From: Daphnia pulex
Taxonomy: Eukaryota; Arthropoda; Branchiopoda; Diplostraca; Daphniidae
Direction: 5' to 3'
DNA length: 64,000 nucleotides
Assembly: GCF_021134715.1 (NCBI RefSeq)
Contig: NC_060020.1
Location: 8,618,001 to 8,682,000 of the forward strand
The translations under genes were made by a program, and so were the position numbers. Below the pieces are notes generated by a model. That model was given only the letters and a program-made list of their open reading frames with translations, was not told the DNA's origin and made no database searches. Positions 1-11,703 of this stretch are shown piece by piece; position 1 is the stretch's first letter; each line of letters begins with the position of its first letter.

Positions 1-568
1 AAAGACAGAAGGAGAAAAGTTACGCCACCCCACTGAAGAAATGATGCGCACATTTTTAAGTTAAGTAGCAGCCATTTTAAACGACCGCCCTTTGGTGAAG
101 TGTAGTTCAGATCCGAAAGACTGCAGTCTTCTCACCCCCAACGATTTACTAGGCAAGCGGAATGGCGTCACATTACCCATGTAAGACCCGACGGGCGCGC
201 TACCTCATCAAAGCTACTTATACGTCCAGAAGATGGCGGACTTATTCTGGGATTTGTGGGTCAAGTTTTACCTGCCATCCCTCGTCGCCCGACGCAAGTG
301 GCAGCTGAAAGAGAGGAATTTTCGAGTTGGCGATTGCGTCTTAGCAGTGAAGCCTAACCTTCCAAGAGGACGGTTGTCGACGGGAAAAGTCACACAAACT
401 TACCCTGGAGCTGACGGATTAGTCCAAGTCGTCACAGTGGAAACAGCTAGCGGCGTTTATACTTGGCCAATCCATCGACTTTGTCTTCTTGAACTAGCTG
501 AGAGCAAACTCGCCGAAGGAGACGCTGGATTAGTCTTTGGGAAGAATGGCGTCGCCGATAAGAAATGA
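1..568 (+). mobile_element. BEL/Pao LTR retrotransposon, 3' end of pol (degenerate)
   Basis: From 74 to 181 the + strand reads an integrase C-terminal segment with the BEL/Pao signature ILNDRPL, then SSDP and LTPNDLL. An in-frame TAA follows at 182-184. The same frame then continues through 233-568 into a DUF5641-type tail: WQLKERNFRVGDCVL, NLPRGRLSTGKV, a YPGADGLV block, and WPIHRLCLLE. These blocks in this order are typical of the end of BEL/Pao polyproteins. The single stop splits an otherwise continuous frame, so this copy is probably inactive. The 5' part lies outside the window. I did not find a convincing LTR directly after 568. Confidence 0.8.
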
Positions 569-574
569 GCCCTC

Positions 575-3530
575 TGGAGACTGAATGTTTTCTATATTTA
601 TTACGCATTATTTTTCCCTATTTAGTATTATTGCTGCAAATCACACATCACGTTGCAAACCTTCCGTATCGCAAAGCCATCTCAGACGCTCCCAAATCAA
701 TTTGCGTTATTCTAAGCTGGCCTCTGCCTCACTTGCTCAAATTATTATCGACCTCAACATTGACCTTATCTTGTTACAAGAACCTTATGCCGTTCATTCT
801 GTGTGCCCAGTCATTCCCAAAATTCCTTGTAGCTATTCATCCTATCACAAACTAAACATAGAGCATGCTTTCGGCTCGTCCATTGTTGTTCGTGACCAAA
901 ATTGCTGTGAAATATAAGTTGTTTGCCAGTTATATTGATAATCACGTTGCGTGCATCAACAGCAATCAACAGCAACACAGCTTATGTCCTTGACGCCAAT
1001 GCACGCAATCCATTATGGAACAGCGCAAAGGCGGACAGCAGAGGATCGGACCTGGAGTTTCATTTGCGTAGCATTAAACTTTCAATGGCAAACGCGCCCA
1101 CCAAGTCACTTGATTTTGTCCCAACCAGTACATCCTTTGTGGACGTGACGCTTTGAGGTTTGTAGGCATCGACTCTTGGTCTTTCCTATCAGCTCCATCC
1201 CTCTCGGACCATCCTTACATTTTCTATTTTGTCAACATTAATTCCCCAGCGCCGAGTACGCGTCGTCAATCTGTCTTACGCATTCCCAAACTAAGCTCAG
1301 TCTATCGCAGTTTTTTCACTGACACGTATAATGTTTTTCAAAAGAAATCGAACGATGGCCCTCTCTGGACTATCTCCCAACCACCTGTGAGACGTAAAGT
1401 CTAGTATATGTTGGCCATTGCGAAGTGCGCCAATGATGCTAGGAAACCTCGTGTTGCCACTGATTAAGCCTAAGGCAACATGCCGTGGTGGTCAGATGAG
1501 CTACGCTACTTGCACAGCTCAGCTCACCCCTGCTGCAGACAATTCTCAATCAAAATCAATCACTAATGAAACCAACAGAAGACCCCCCGGTCAGCAAAAA
1601 ATCGATCGTTTGCAGAATTCCGTAAGTCGGCGACTACAGCTGACACTTTTGATGCACTTTGATAAAAGGTTGCGCAGACTTCTTCTTTCTTTCTCCCACC
1701 CAATCTGACAGCGCTCATGACGATGCTGAAAATGCATGGCAGGGCAGGGCCAAACTGGCCGCTAAACTCAGCCGAAGAGGTTCCACTTACATCGGATTGG
1801 GAGTTTGGTGCAGCGATCCGTTCACTTAATCCAAATTAAGCAGCGGGGTTTGACGGGCTCTCGGCTGAGATGGTCCTTCACTGTCTACCACTCATTAAAC
1901 CTCATCTTCTGCTAGTTCTAAATTCTTGTCTGGCTACCTCCTTCTTTCCCAATAAATGGAAGATGTCAAAAGTCTCCTTCGTTGAGAAACCAAACAAACA
2001 GTGTTATAACGATCTCCAGAGTTTCAGACCGATCAGCTTGGAAAACCTCTCCAAAATTCTAGAAAAGAGTATACTGGGCCGTCTCCAGTAGCTGGCCAAG
2101 GTCAATGATTGGGTGTGCTCCAACCAATATGGGTTCCGTGATGTCGAATCCACTGAAACAGCAGCACACTCTCTCATCACCAACATACAAAACGGATTTG
2201 TTGAAAAGAAATTATGCGCTTTTGCTTTTGATATTAAGAGCACTTTCGATACTGTGTGGCTTCCCGCCATCATTACTTCTCTTCTGAAGAAAAACTGTCC
2301 AATTCGGTTAGTAGTAATAGTTTGGGCTTTTAACGGCTTTTAACTTTAAACGATAGTTTGGCCTACCTGTCTTAACACGGCGCCTCTATCCTTAAGCCTG
2401 TCAATTTGGGCTGTCCTCAGGAGGGTTTCTTATATCCTTTTCTGTGGATCATCCTGATTGATGATATCTTGAGAACCACCTTCTCAATCCCATTCATTAG
2501 CCTTACTTTTGCTGATGACTTAACGATTGCAACCTCCCATCTCAACCCTGTTCAGGCAGTTCATAATAACCTGCAAACTATTTCAATGCTATTAATCAGG
2601 TTTTGCGTGATATCAAGCTCAATCTATACGCCCAAAAACAGTCCTTTTTGTCTGCTCCAAACGGAAAATAAAGCTACCTCCAGTTTTTCTTACTGTCAAC
2701 GGTAGCCTCATCCACCCCTCGCAAAAAACATCCTTCCTGAGACTCATAATTGACCTCCATCTAAAAGGGACGAAGCATATCAAAGCCAAATACACGTCAG
2801 AAAAACGGGCTCTTTTTTCCGTCAACAGCTGTATTAGGATTTCTTTGGGAGCCGATCAAAATAGACTATGTTTTCTCTATACAGCCGCAGTTTATTACTA
2901 TTTTAACATATGGCTGCTCTGTCTGGTTTTCAGCGCTGAAAAAAAAAGGCCATCGTTAAGCAAGTAAGATCGTTCCAAAGAACCGTTTGTCTGCTATTGA
3001 CCAGAGCTTTCAAAACCACTGCTACAGCGTCACTCCTGATTCTGGTGAACTTGATGCCAATTGCGCTTTGCGACGTCGGTCTAGCTGCTCTTCTGCTCTC
3101 AATTCAGGACTTTTCTCAAATATACTTATCTGATGTTATACCGGAGTCCAGGTTATCAAATTTAGAGATCAGGCCAATGGGACGTTTTCTCTATTAGTCC
3201 CCACCCCATGACAGTTTAACTTCAGGCGTAAGCTCTTACCCAGAAACTTGGTGGTCTCTCCGTTTCCATGTGGCATGGATACGCTACATATTTTGGTGGC
3301 ATGTATTCAACTATCAGGAGAACTCCCTAGTTTTTGCTTCGCTGTTGTCGCCTCAAATTGCAATGGGATATTGCATATCGTCGAATGTAAAAAAGTGTCC
3401 ACTTGGTTCATCAGTAGGACCCTGCGTTTCGTTTACCAATATTCCAATGAGTACCTTAGAGTTAACATCTTTTCCACCTTGGAAGTCGAGTTCAGACTCG
3501 CTACCTAGCGAGTAAAGCTGAGTGAGCGTG
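575..3530 (+). mobile_element. Non-LTR retrotransposon remnant (R1/LOA/Jockey-like), endonuclease plus reverse transcriptase
   Basis: Fragments in changing frames follow the order of a non-LTR ORF2. At about 680-800 an endonuclease start reads INLRYSKLAS and DLILLQEPYA. At 980-1,150 comes the endonuclease end, with DANARNPLWNS and a TSFVDVTL motif. Reverse transcriptase begins near 1,850 (GFDGLSAE), then SFRPISLENLSKILEK at about 2,020, CAFAFDIKSTFD at about 2,215, GCPQEGF at 2,409 and the catalytic-type FADD at about 2,510. After 2,900 a tail reads RAFKTTATASLLILV. The copy is broken by many frameshifts and stops. Clade assignment is by motif flavour only. The boundary near 3,200-3,530 is uncertain. 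Confidence 0.75.
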
Positions 3531-3594
3531 AAAAGAAAAACCTGGCAATCGAACACAGTCGGATCCACGAGAGTCCCATAAAACAAATTGTAAA

Positions 3595-4446
3595 TTGTTT
3601 AATTTTGTTGTTTTTCATTCTTCAGGAAGAGAAGAGTATATTTCACTGAGCGTTGGATCCGAGAAGCTAGACCAAAAAGAACAAGAATTACGTGAAACCG
3701 TCACTGGTATCGAAAAAATTCTGTCCCAGATAAAAAAAAAACTGGAAGTACTCGCTGCTGACCAGAACCAGCTGTTAACAGAAAGAAAGCCCTTTTACAC
3801 GTGGTTAGTTAAATATGCCAGGCCAGGATGTTGCTCTAGTCCGGCCGAGGTCCGTGACAAAACACCACGCTCTAGGGCTAAAAAAAGTAGTAGTCCCATT
3901 CCAAGATACGTTGAGAGTCATTGTCCAAAGGAGCGACGAGGAAAAAGCTGGTGCCACGTCGGTGGAAAACTCGAAGCCCCGAGAGAAATTGACGTTCAAC
4001 CCTCCGTCAAAGGAGTTGGTAGGGGCAGGTACGAAAAAGGCGTCCCGGAAAAAAAACCTCCGATCGGTGGAAAAGGTCGAGGTGAATCTAGCAGACTTGG
4101 CCAAAAATCTCTACGGAGAAGATTTGGAAGAGCTGCCTAGTGAGAAGGAGGATGAACTCGTCAAAGAAAAGGCCTCAGTGCTGGAAGCCGCCCAGAAGGA
4201 AGACGATCAGCAGCCTCGCCTGATCCCGAGACGATCAGGCCAACGGATCGACTCAGGCGACGAGTCGGAACCGGAGCTGCAGTTGACAGCCGAAGACGAG
4301 GAAGCGGCACTCAAGGAGGCGGCTCTCAGCACGCTCCCTAAAGCAGCCGAATAGCCGTCTTAAATTGTATCAATTCCTGTGTTTGTCGAAAAAAAAACAC
4401 TTTTAAAAAATTAAAATGTTTCTGTTTTTCATTTTGCGATAAAAAA
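3595..4446 (+). mobile_element. Two-ORF element, copy 1: gag-like ORF1 fragment
   Basis: The 3,815-4,354 frame encodes about 179 residues of charged, low-complexity protein. It has a basic first half and an acidic tail with EDLEELPSEKEDE, then RRSGQRIDSGDESEPELQL. The same protein recurs in this window at 5,539-6,062 (-) and 61,218-61,905 (-), so it belongs to a repeated element. A separate frame at 3,640-3,800 encodes a coiled-coil-like stretch (EKLDQKEQELRETV). Homology to copy 2 stops abruptly at about 4,446, just before the position where ORF2 would begin. I cannot assign a known transposon class. A structural gag-like role is inferred from composition only. Confidence 0.6.
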
Positions 4447-6062
4447 GCTTGACTTGACTCCTCGTCTGAGACTTCGTCCCAAAGCGCTCTGCTAACATTT
4501 CGCTGTTGCCGAGACTACTGTCCTTGGGCTTCTGCCTGCTGATTTCTATTCATCGCCCTTAATCTGTTTTCCATCCCTGACAACCTTACTTTGATGTCTA
4601 CGATGGCACGACTTACTCCATCTGAGTGCTGACCTAGCGATTATGCTAGTTCGCTCGTAATTTCCACATCCTGGGCTTCAACCAGGTGTCTTAGATCGTC
4701 TCTTAATTCCGCGTCATCGAACGCCGGAGGTTCTGCCAGCCTTAGTTCGTTCAGGCTGTTTTGGAGCTGGCCGACTGCCTGTTCACGCGGCCATTCGGGC
4801 CTGCAGAGTATCTGTCGCATCTCTCTGCGCTATCATCATCGTTGCGACGTTTGCTTCTACGACCACGATTCGTTCGGTTGTGTCTTCCGTCATCGAACTC
4901 CTGAGACCCGTTATCTTTTGCCTTATCTTTGGCAATTCTTGGTTGAGCATTCCAATTTGATCTCTGTGGAAGTCTAGTCTCGTGACTGCCTCCACTACTC
5001 GTGCGTCTGTCGCTGTCTGTTGCCCAGCGATCGCCAGTATTTTCGCGTCATACTTAGCGAATTCTTCTCTGACCATTTCTGACAGAGTTTATGTTTCGGG
5101 GTTAGGACGAACCCTTCTAAATTCGATGCCAGTATTTCATGCGAAGGCTGAGCGCCTGCCTGTCTTTGCAACTCATCCACCGTTAATCCAAGTCTTGGTG
5201 ACTGGGGTTCGTTCGTATTTCCCTCTAGTCTTAAGAACGGTGGCGAGCCACTCGGATTTCGATCTGAGGCCCTACTCGACAGCCTACTCCCTCTTAGGTC
5301 GAGCGTTCCGTCGGGGTTCTTTTTTGGGGCTCGTCTGGATCTCGCTCTAGTCTCGGGCTCGCTTTCTGCTAGTATCTGCTTTACGATATCTTCGTCATCT
5401 GCACCCGGACCTGACAGATTTCTGCTGGCTTTTGGTAGCGCTAGCCGGTTGCGGGTATCGTCTTTACTTCCCTTCCGTTTTGATTGTTTTTTATCAGAGT
5501 GCAACATTTTTTATCGCAAAATGAAAGACAGAAACAGTTTAATTTTTTACAAGTGTTTTTATTTTCGACAAACACTGGAATTGATACAATTTAAGACGGC
5601 TATTTGGCTGCTTTAGGGGGGTGCTGAGAGCCGCCTCTTTGAGTGCCGCTTCCTCGTCTTCGGCTGTCAACTGCAGCTCCGGGTCTAACTTGTCGCCTGA
5701 GTCGATCCGTTGGCCTGATCGTCTTGGGATCGGGCGTTGCTGCTGATCGTCTTCCGCCTGGGCTGCTCCCGGCACTGGGGCCTTCTCTTTGAGGAGTTCG
5801 TCCTCCTTCTCACTAGGCAGCTCTTCTAAATCTTCTCCGAAGAGATTTTTGGCCGAGTCTACTAGATTCACCTCGACCCTTTTCGCCGATCGGAGGTTTT
5901 TTTGCCCGGCCTCCTGTTTCGGAGCTGCCTCTACCAACTCCTTTGACGGATGGCTGAACGTCGATTTCCTTCGGGGCTTCGGGGTTTTCACCGGCGTGGC
6001 ACCAGCTTTTTCCTCGTCGCACCTTTGGAGAATGACTCTCAACGTATCTTTGAATGGGACTA
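3815..6062. repeat. Inverted duplication of the ORF1 region
   Basis: The + strand block 3,815-4,446 matches the reverse complement of about 5,516-6,062. The match runs through the ORF1 coding sequence and the AT-rich segment after its stop codon (TTGTATCAATTCC, then TTTTGCGATAAAAAA). About 1 kb of unique ORF2 sequence separates the two arms. This is a large imperfect inverted repeat that could be a rearranged or nested insertion. Identity is judged by eye. Confidence 0.7.
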
Positions 6063-6290
6063 GCTAAGCTTAAAAATCGCAGTTTCCGCTATAGTTCACT
6101 CAGCATTCAGCCACAAAAAACCAAACGCAATTTGTATGCGGACTCACCATTCAATTTCCCGATAAATTCCGATAGTCCGAGATCCCGCGCGGGTTTAGGG
6201 GTAAGGTTTTTAACATTTGGCAGACCCCGAAAAATATTTATAAGTCTCAATAGTTAATCGGGGGAAACGCAAGTCTGCCGTGGCTCAAAA
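4447..6290 (-). mobile_element. Two-ORF element, copy 2 (ORF1, ORF2 and upstream segment)
   Basis: Read right to left, ORF1 (about 6,062-5,539) encodes the charged protein with SKELVEAAPKQ, EDLEELPSEKEDE and SGQRIDSGDK. After about 30 bases ORF2 starts with ATG at 5,507 (MLHSDKKQSKRKGSKDD). ORF2 carries a basic segment (ARSRRAPKKNPDGTLD), then changes frame near 5,080 into a coiled-coil region (MVREEFAKYDAKILAIAG, then AVTRLDFHRDQIG), and breaks again near 4,780. The upstream piece at 6,120-6,230 encodes VKNLTPKPARDLGLSEF, matched at 62,800-62,985. The layout ORF1-short gap-ORF2 recurs in copy 3. It is an unclassified Daphnia-type element, degenerate. Confidence 0.6.
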
Positions 6291-6845
6291 GGTTCCTCTA
6301 GGTGGTACCGGCTCATGAAGTCGGCAGGAATTTCCGAAAAAGGATAATTTTTTTACCAGGGATAAAAACAAAAGAAAGCGTAAAAATTTTTCTGATGCCC
6401 CCCCCCCCAGACTGGACGAAAAAATCAGGTTCCCAATCCCGACCAGACGCAGGTGGGTAACCATTTTCACCCTGCAAAATGCCGTTATCAACAATGGAAA
6501 TGTCCCCTTAAAAAAAGCTGAGAAATTCAAATTCTAAATGTTATTTTTTATTACACGAGTATTTATTATTTAAATAAAGCGAAATAATAAAGTAAAAGAC
6601 TTGGTAAAAGATTATCTAATATTGGTTCATTACATTATCTATCGTCTAATAATAATGGTCTATCATATAAATCTAATGATAATCTAAGCATAAACAATGC
6701 CATCAAATTCGAGCCAAGTTTCAGATTTTGATGAAAACATACCGGTGTGTAATTTAAAAAAAAATATATATATAATTGGAGATAGGCCTAAATAAAAGGT
6801 ATTTAATCTGTATTATTTCTATAAAAATGAAAAAACAAATATCTT
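6291..6845. other. AT-rich spacer, no gene seen
   Basis: A C homopolymer of about 10 bases occurs near 6,400. From about 6,540 the sequence is strongly AT-rich. I see no coding frame I can support. Confidence 0.5.
6830..6835 (-). terminator. Pol III terminator of tRNA-Gly
   Basis: A run of six A on the + strand, which is six T on the tRNA strand, lies 11 bases past the tRNA 3' end. This is a normal RNA polymerase III termination signal. Confidence 0.7.
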
Positions 6846-6916
6846 GCGTTAGCCGGGAGTCGAACCCGGGTCTATTGCTTGGAAGGCAACAATGCTAATC
6901 GTTATACCACTAACGC
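6846..6916 (-). tRNA. tRNA-Gly (anticodon UCC)
   Basis: The minus strand reads a 71-nt tRNA. The acceptor stem GCGTTAG pairs with CTAACGC, the D arm contains GTGGTATAACGATTAGCA, the anticodon loop is CTTCCAA (anticodon TCC), and the T arm is CCGGGTTCGACTCCCGG. The A box and B box match metazoan nuclear tRNA-Gly. There is no intron. CCA is not encoded, as expected. It is flanked by transposon debris but looks intact. Confidence 0.95.
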
Positions 6917-9900
6917 TTATAAATATTACTAGTTTTTAATAATCGTAAAAACAAACTGAAAAAAAAACTGAAAAATTAAAGCTGGCTCTCCACTTTACCT
7001 CGCGAAGACGCCTAAGATGCGTCGATTTTTTAGAGTGCAGAAATTACAATTGGCTCTTGTGCATCACTTTGAACAAAAAGCGACTCACCTGTAGCAGCAC
7101 CATCTTCTTTAGAGCAACCCATTCTCAAAGAATCTACGCCCTCGACTTCAACAGGACAATTTGCACATCAAGAAACACCTACACCGCATTTTCGGAATAG
7201 GTTACGTGTCTTATTAACTATACCGAATTTTGATGAGAAGAATTAAAGAGAGACAGGAGAATTGATTTGCGCCCGATTGCTTGTATTAGACTAGCCATGG
7301 AAAGGTTTTGCGTAGTACACAGTTAGAGTATTAGGACCGTTAACTCTCTCATTAACCATGACAGCATAGCAGGAAGGGGGGGGCACAACGAGACACTTAA
7401 TGGGGCGGCTTGTACGAGGGGCCACCTATCGGGGCCCCCCAGATCATATTCCCGTAGATGAGCAGGGAGACATAGTGATACGGCCGGATCTTGTCGTCGG
7501 CCGTTGGGAACGGGTTTCGTTTCCAACACCGCATGTGTCACAACGGTCGATCTTTATCGAAGAAGAATTTATCCCCTTCAGAGCATCCATCTCGAACACC
7601 TAGACACTATTTCCTTCTTTGAAGAAACTTTTTAAGTGGATACAACAACATTGGGGATCTTTAACGATGTCTTTGGGACGCTGCACCATCGACTGGATTG
7701 CAAGAGCCTCCGCCACCAAGCAGCCACTTCAAGGAAATCACCCAAGACCAGAGACTAATCTAGGTAGACCAGTATATTGAAATCAGTTCCAACAACCGCA
7801 AATAATTCGTCAGAGGAAAAGGTCAACTACCAAAGATGCAAATCGGACTTCAGAGGCTCTTCAACGTTTACCCAGATAAACCGTGAGGCAGGTGTTTGGA
7901 GAAAAATCTTCTCCGTACTGAGATAGCGGACCATATCTCTATAGAACTTACGTCCGTCCTCAGCCACCACCAGACGAATATTCTCTCCCTCCCATTCGTC
8001 CCATTCTCCCTCTTCTCCCCGTTCTCGCGCTACAAAAGTGCACAGCCATGCTGCGTTGCCAGATAAAACGGCAAAAGAAAACAGATCCTGAAGAGCCCCA
8101 TAGTATAGCCTGTCAAATTTTACCCCACCATTTTTCACGAAGGTACAAAAAATTGAATTTGTTAAAACCGTTACAACTCCTTTATTTTCAAACGGAAAAA
8201 TTAATAAAAAATTGGGTAGGTAGCCAAGAGGATGCTTTACATTGGATGTAAGAAATATTTCATAAAAAATAAATACGAAAACGAAATAATCGAAAAATAA
8301 AATGTTTGTCAAAGATGACCCCGTTCCTACTGGTTGGTATTGTATTGAGTCCTGGGACGAGTGTAATCTCTGGTAGCAGGCTGATGATAATATTGCGGGT
8401 AGTGATACCTCGATTAATATATGTTGGATAATAATGCGGGTAATAATAAGATCTTTGGTATTACCGTATTAGTAACGTTTATGGAAGGTGGCAGAAGTTT
8501 CCGTGTCATCAGCGTCTTCAAGGGATTCGGTGGATTCTGCGAATTTAATGGATTCGGCCGCCGACCTGTCGGATTCTACCGTTGTTTCAACATACCGCAA
8601 CATACGCTGGCTGGCGTTTTTCGGTCACAGATGGTTGATTTACTTCTCTCACAGCGACATCAATTACATTCTGGTCAACTTTGAAAATTGCTCTCATTGA
8701 CAGAGTCACCAGGCACATCAGCATAACTATTTCTGTCTTCATGGTCTATTTACCAATAAAAATGAATACAATCCATTTTATAATGTGTTCAGCTTACCGT
8801 CTACTAATAAACTTAAGGCTAATACATGCCTTCGCTTATTAGCTTATTGTATTCAACGTTAAATATTAGGCCTACTGGTATTTTAAACGGACAAAGGAAA
8901 CTTATGTGTGTCTCTCTAATCTTTACTGTGTTATATTTTACATACCATGCTGTGTCTATGTAGTCTGTTAAATAGAAGCGCAAAAATTTCAGGCAGTTTT
9001 CTCAGCTGCAAGTCTTCTGCTGTTAATAGTTGTTGTAGACGAACTGATTTTTTTGCGATTCCTTTCCTCTTTTATTCACTGAAGACTACACCTTCTGTTT
9101 ACAAGGGAAAAGGGGAACTCCAGGAAGCATCATGTGCATCATGAAACAGAATGAATTGATCAGTGATGGTGAACTTAGGTTGGGCGAGAAGATGTACGAA
9201 TTGTTTTGGCTTCGGGTAATATAACTTGACCGGGCAGGAAAGACCGCCGCTGATTCTATTCCAATCCAACAATGGACTGTTCAGTTTACTGCTGGAACTT
9301 TGCCAGAACTGTTCCTAATACACTTGCTTAAATTGTTTCAGGAAGAACAGCTGTGGTCTTCCCCTTTTCCCTTTTGAACTGCGGAAGCTTTTTTTTCGAT
9401 TAACACGAAAAAGTGCTGATGACATCGCCAATATAGGGGACAGTTCATGCGTTTAAAGAATCGGGCGCAGGCAACAAGCCGCAACAAGCTTCGGTACGCT
9501 TCGGTACCGGTACTTTGCTTTAGTTCCTTTGTTTATTCAACATAGCTTTGTGATTCATATCTATAAGAATAACGTCATCATATTGGCATACCATCATATT
9601 CCAACACACAATCAAAATTGGATTTTTTAAATATTGAAATCTCGTTTTCATTTTCAGTTCCGGTCGGAACCCAGGGCGAAATTGTTTGATAAGTTAAATT
9701 CGTAACCCTATTTATTATTGGATTTTCAAATTATAGTTGTTTATGTTTACTCACTTTTTCACTTTTTTGTAGCCTAATCATCAGTTTAAAACGTTTAAAA
9801 ATAAATGGATTGTATCCTCCAATTGCGTTTGTTGTTTAATATTATATAGAATTTATCTTTCAGTAAACTACACATTGCACTTAGTTTTCTTCCTCATAAC

Positions 9901-10431
9901 TCACTGAGTAAAAAAAAATTATATGAAAACACTAATACATTATGCGCTGCGACAACTAAGGATTTAGGCGGTTAAATTTTCACTTTAAGTTTAAGAAAGT
10001 TACATTTTTTCTATCGTCTATATTTGAAGCATTAATTTTATTTGTACGAATAACTTAACTCGTCTCTTTGGCGAGAGTGCGAACATCGTCGTTACTTACT
10101 TACCTAGCTGGCGTTTTTTATTTTAGTATATTTTTTATTTTATTTTTTAAGTAGTATTCCATGAATCCTGCATACAATTCAGAGGATACCTTGGCCATCC
10201 TAATCAGACCGGTCAGACCTAGCACAATAAGCACATGTAAAGCTAATTACCCATAATGACACCCGTGGCTTATAAAATTATTTAAACAGTCACTTACGAG
10301 TGACAGCGCTTAGATTTAAAAAGTTTAAACAAGTCACATCAAAATTCAAGAAAGTGCATATAGCTGTATACTTACAGATTAAATAACAATTTAGAAAAAA
10401 ACCTTATAAGGAAAAAAACTTATTTCAAAAT
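6917..10431. other. Intergenic, AT-rich, only weak ORFs
   Basis: Long open frames here have no recognisable domains: 7,827-8,312 (-, 161 codons, with GEEGEWDEWEGENI near its middle), 7,400-7,603 (+) and 8,421-8,700 (+, two overlapping frames). They may be transposon debris or chance ORFs. At 9,700-10,430 the sequence is AT-rich and may include the 3' UTR of the SETD4-like gene. Confidence 0.4.
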
Positions 10432-11703
10432 TTATTCAGTTACCAAAATGCAATCTACAAGTATATTGATCATATCTTCCATTAATAACTTTGCAACATT
10501 AAAACTTGAAGACGAATAATCTGGAGGAATCTGATGAGTTTGGTTCAAACTTTCTCTAAGTTTCACAATCAAATAATTGACTAGTTTCCGACCTAACACG
10601 TTGATTTGTTTTTCATCAGGTATAATCTCCAGAGGAGAACAAAATTTTTTCGATAATTGCGTGTCGTTGAAGGAGATCATCGTCAGTGCTATTTGTGCAT
10701 TCCAGCTGAATCCTTCTTGGCTGCAAAATAAATTCCCCATCTTGGAGAGTTGTCTGAGAAGGGCGATCTGCTTAGTCTGCAAACAGCATGGTTTGGAAGG
10801 ACAACCAAGGACCAAATCGAAGAGAACGTCGATATCGAATTCCACAGCTTTGTGTAAATTTTTGGTTGCTAAAAATCCATACTCTAAAAAAAGTTTCATG
10901 TTATCGTGCGGCCCGTAATTTATGAAAACTTGTTGATATTTCTTGATGTGTCTATCTGACCGTATTTCATAACATTGGGTAGTTTTGTTAAAACCAGCTT
11001 CAACGACTACTTCTGCGTCGTGATTAAACATGTCTAAATATGGAGCTAAGGCCATGTTATTTTCCATTCCATCCACCTTGTTCAATCCATGTGAGTGTTG
11101 TTTAGAATCTTGATAAAAGACTGCTCTTGTGTTGACACAAAACCAAGCCCACTGGAAAAGTTCGAGTGAGAGGGTTGAGCCGTATATCTTTCTCCATATT
11201 GCAAAGATTTTTTCATATTTTTTTAAGACAAAGTTTTGATTACACATTATTTTCTCTTGAAGAAAGCTGGGCAGGACAGCTATTTCTTGGCTTTTACACA
11301 ATCCACCAACTGAGAAGCTCTTTGGTAATGTTGAAATGTATGAAGAGTACAGTCCATTAAACTTGGAGTTCAAAATGAAGAAAGTTAGACATTCTGCTGT
11401 AGTCATACTGAACTGTAGTAAGTCAGGAATCTCTGCCAAAACTTTTTCTTTAGTGATAAGAAGACTTTGGGGGATCTGGACTAGCAGATGGTTAGGAGCT
11501 ATGTTAGACATAGCCATGAGACCTCGTCCAGTGCTATTAAACAGAGCTGGCTTTGTAACTAAACAATTTTTTGACACAGCATTCCAACCATTCGCACTCA
11601 TCCATTTACAAAGTTCAACGAATTCTGAATGTGAATCAATCCGAAGTGGGCGAGAATGCACAATTCGAACCAACCTGTTTCGGATTCTAGATGTTCGTCC
11701 CAT
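10432..11703 (-). CDS. SETD4: SETD4-like SET-domain methyltransferase
   Basis: A single uninterrupted frame encodes 423 residues, close to the roughly 440 of vertebrate SETD4. A split SET domain is visible: STGRGLMAM near residues 57-65, a helical insert, then APYLDMFNHD at 220-229, INYGPHDN at 261-268 and LFLEYGF at 271-277. DMFNHD, INYG and the EYGF block are the cofactor and active-site signatures shared by SETD3/SETD4/Rubisco LSMT-type proteins. A C-terminal helical substrate-binding region follows. The family methylates histone or other lysines, and in the brine shrimp Artemia SETD4 has been linked to diapause cell quiescence. No intron interrupts the coding sequence, which is unusual beside intron-rich neighbours. 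The start is the first ATG after stops. SETD4 is favoured over SETD3 by length and overall look. Confidence 0.85.
   Translation of the reverse strand: MGRTSRIRNRLVRIVHSRPLRIDSHSEFVELCKWMSANGWNAVSKNCLVTKPALFNSTGRGLMAMSNIAPNHLLVQIPQSLLITKEKVLAEIPDLLQFSMTTAECLTFFILNSKFNGLYSSYISTLPKSFSVGGLCKSQEIAVLPSFLQEKIMCNQNFVLKKYEKIFAIWRKIYGSTLSLELFQWAWFCVNTRAVFYQDSKQHSHGLNKVDGMENNMALAPYLDMFNHDAEVVVEAGFNKTTQCYEIRSDRHIKKYQQVFINYGPHDNMKLFLEYGFLATKNLHKAVEFDIDVLFDLVLGCPSKPCCLQTKQIALLRQLSKMGNLFCSQEGFSWNAQIALTMISFNDTQLSKKFCSPLEIIPDEKQINVLGRKLVNYLIVKLRESLNQTHQIPPDYSSSSFNVAKLLMEDMINILVDCILVTE

Noticed and set aside
7827-8312. 161-codon minus-strand open frame
   Set aside because: The ATG-proximal half is low-complexity hydrophobic sequence, no domain is visible and no splice context supports it.
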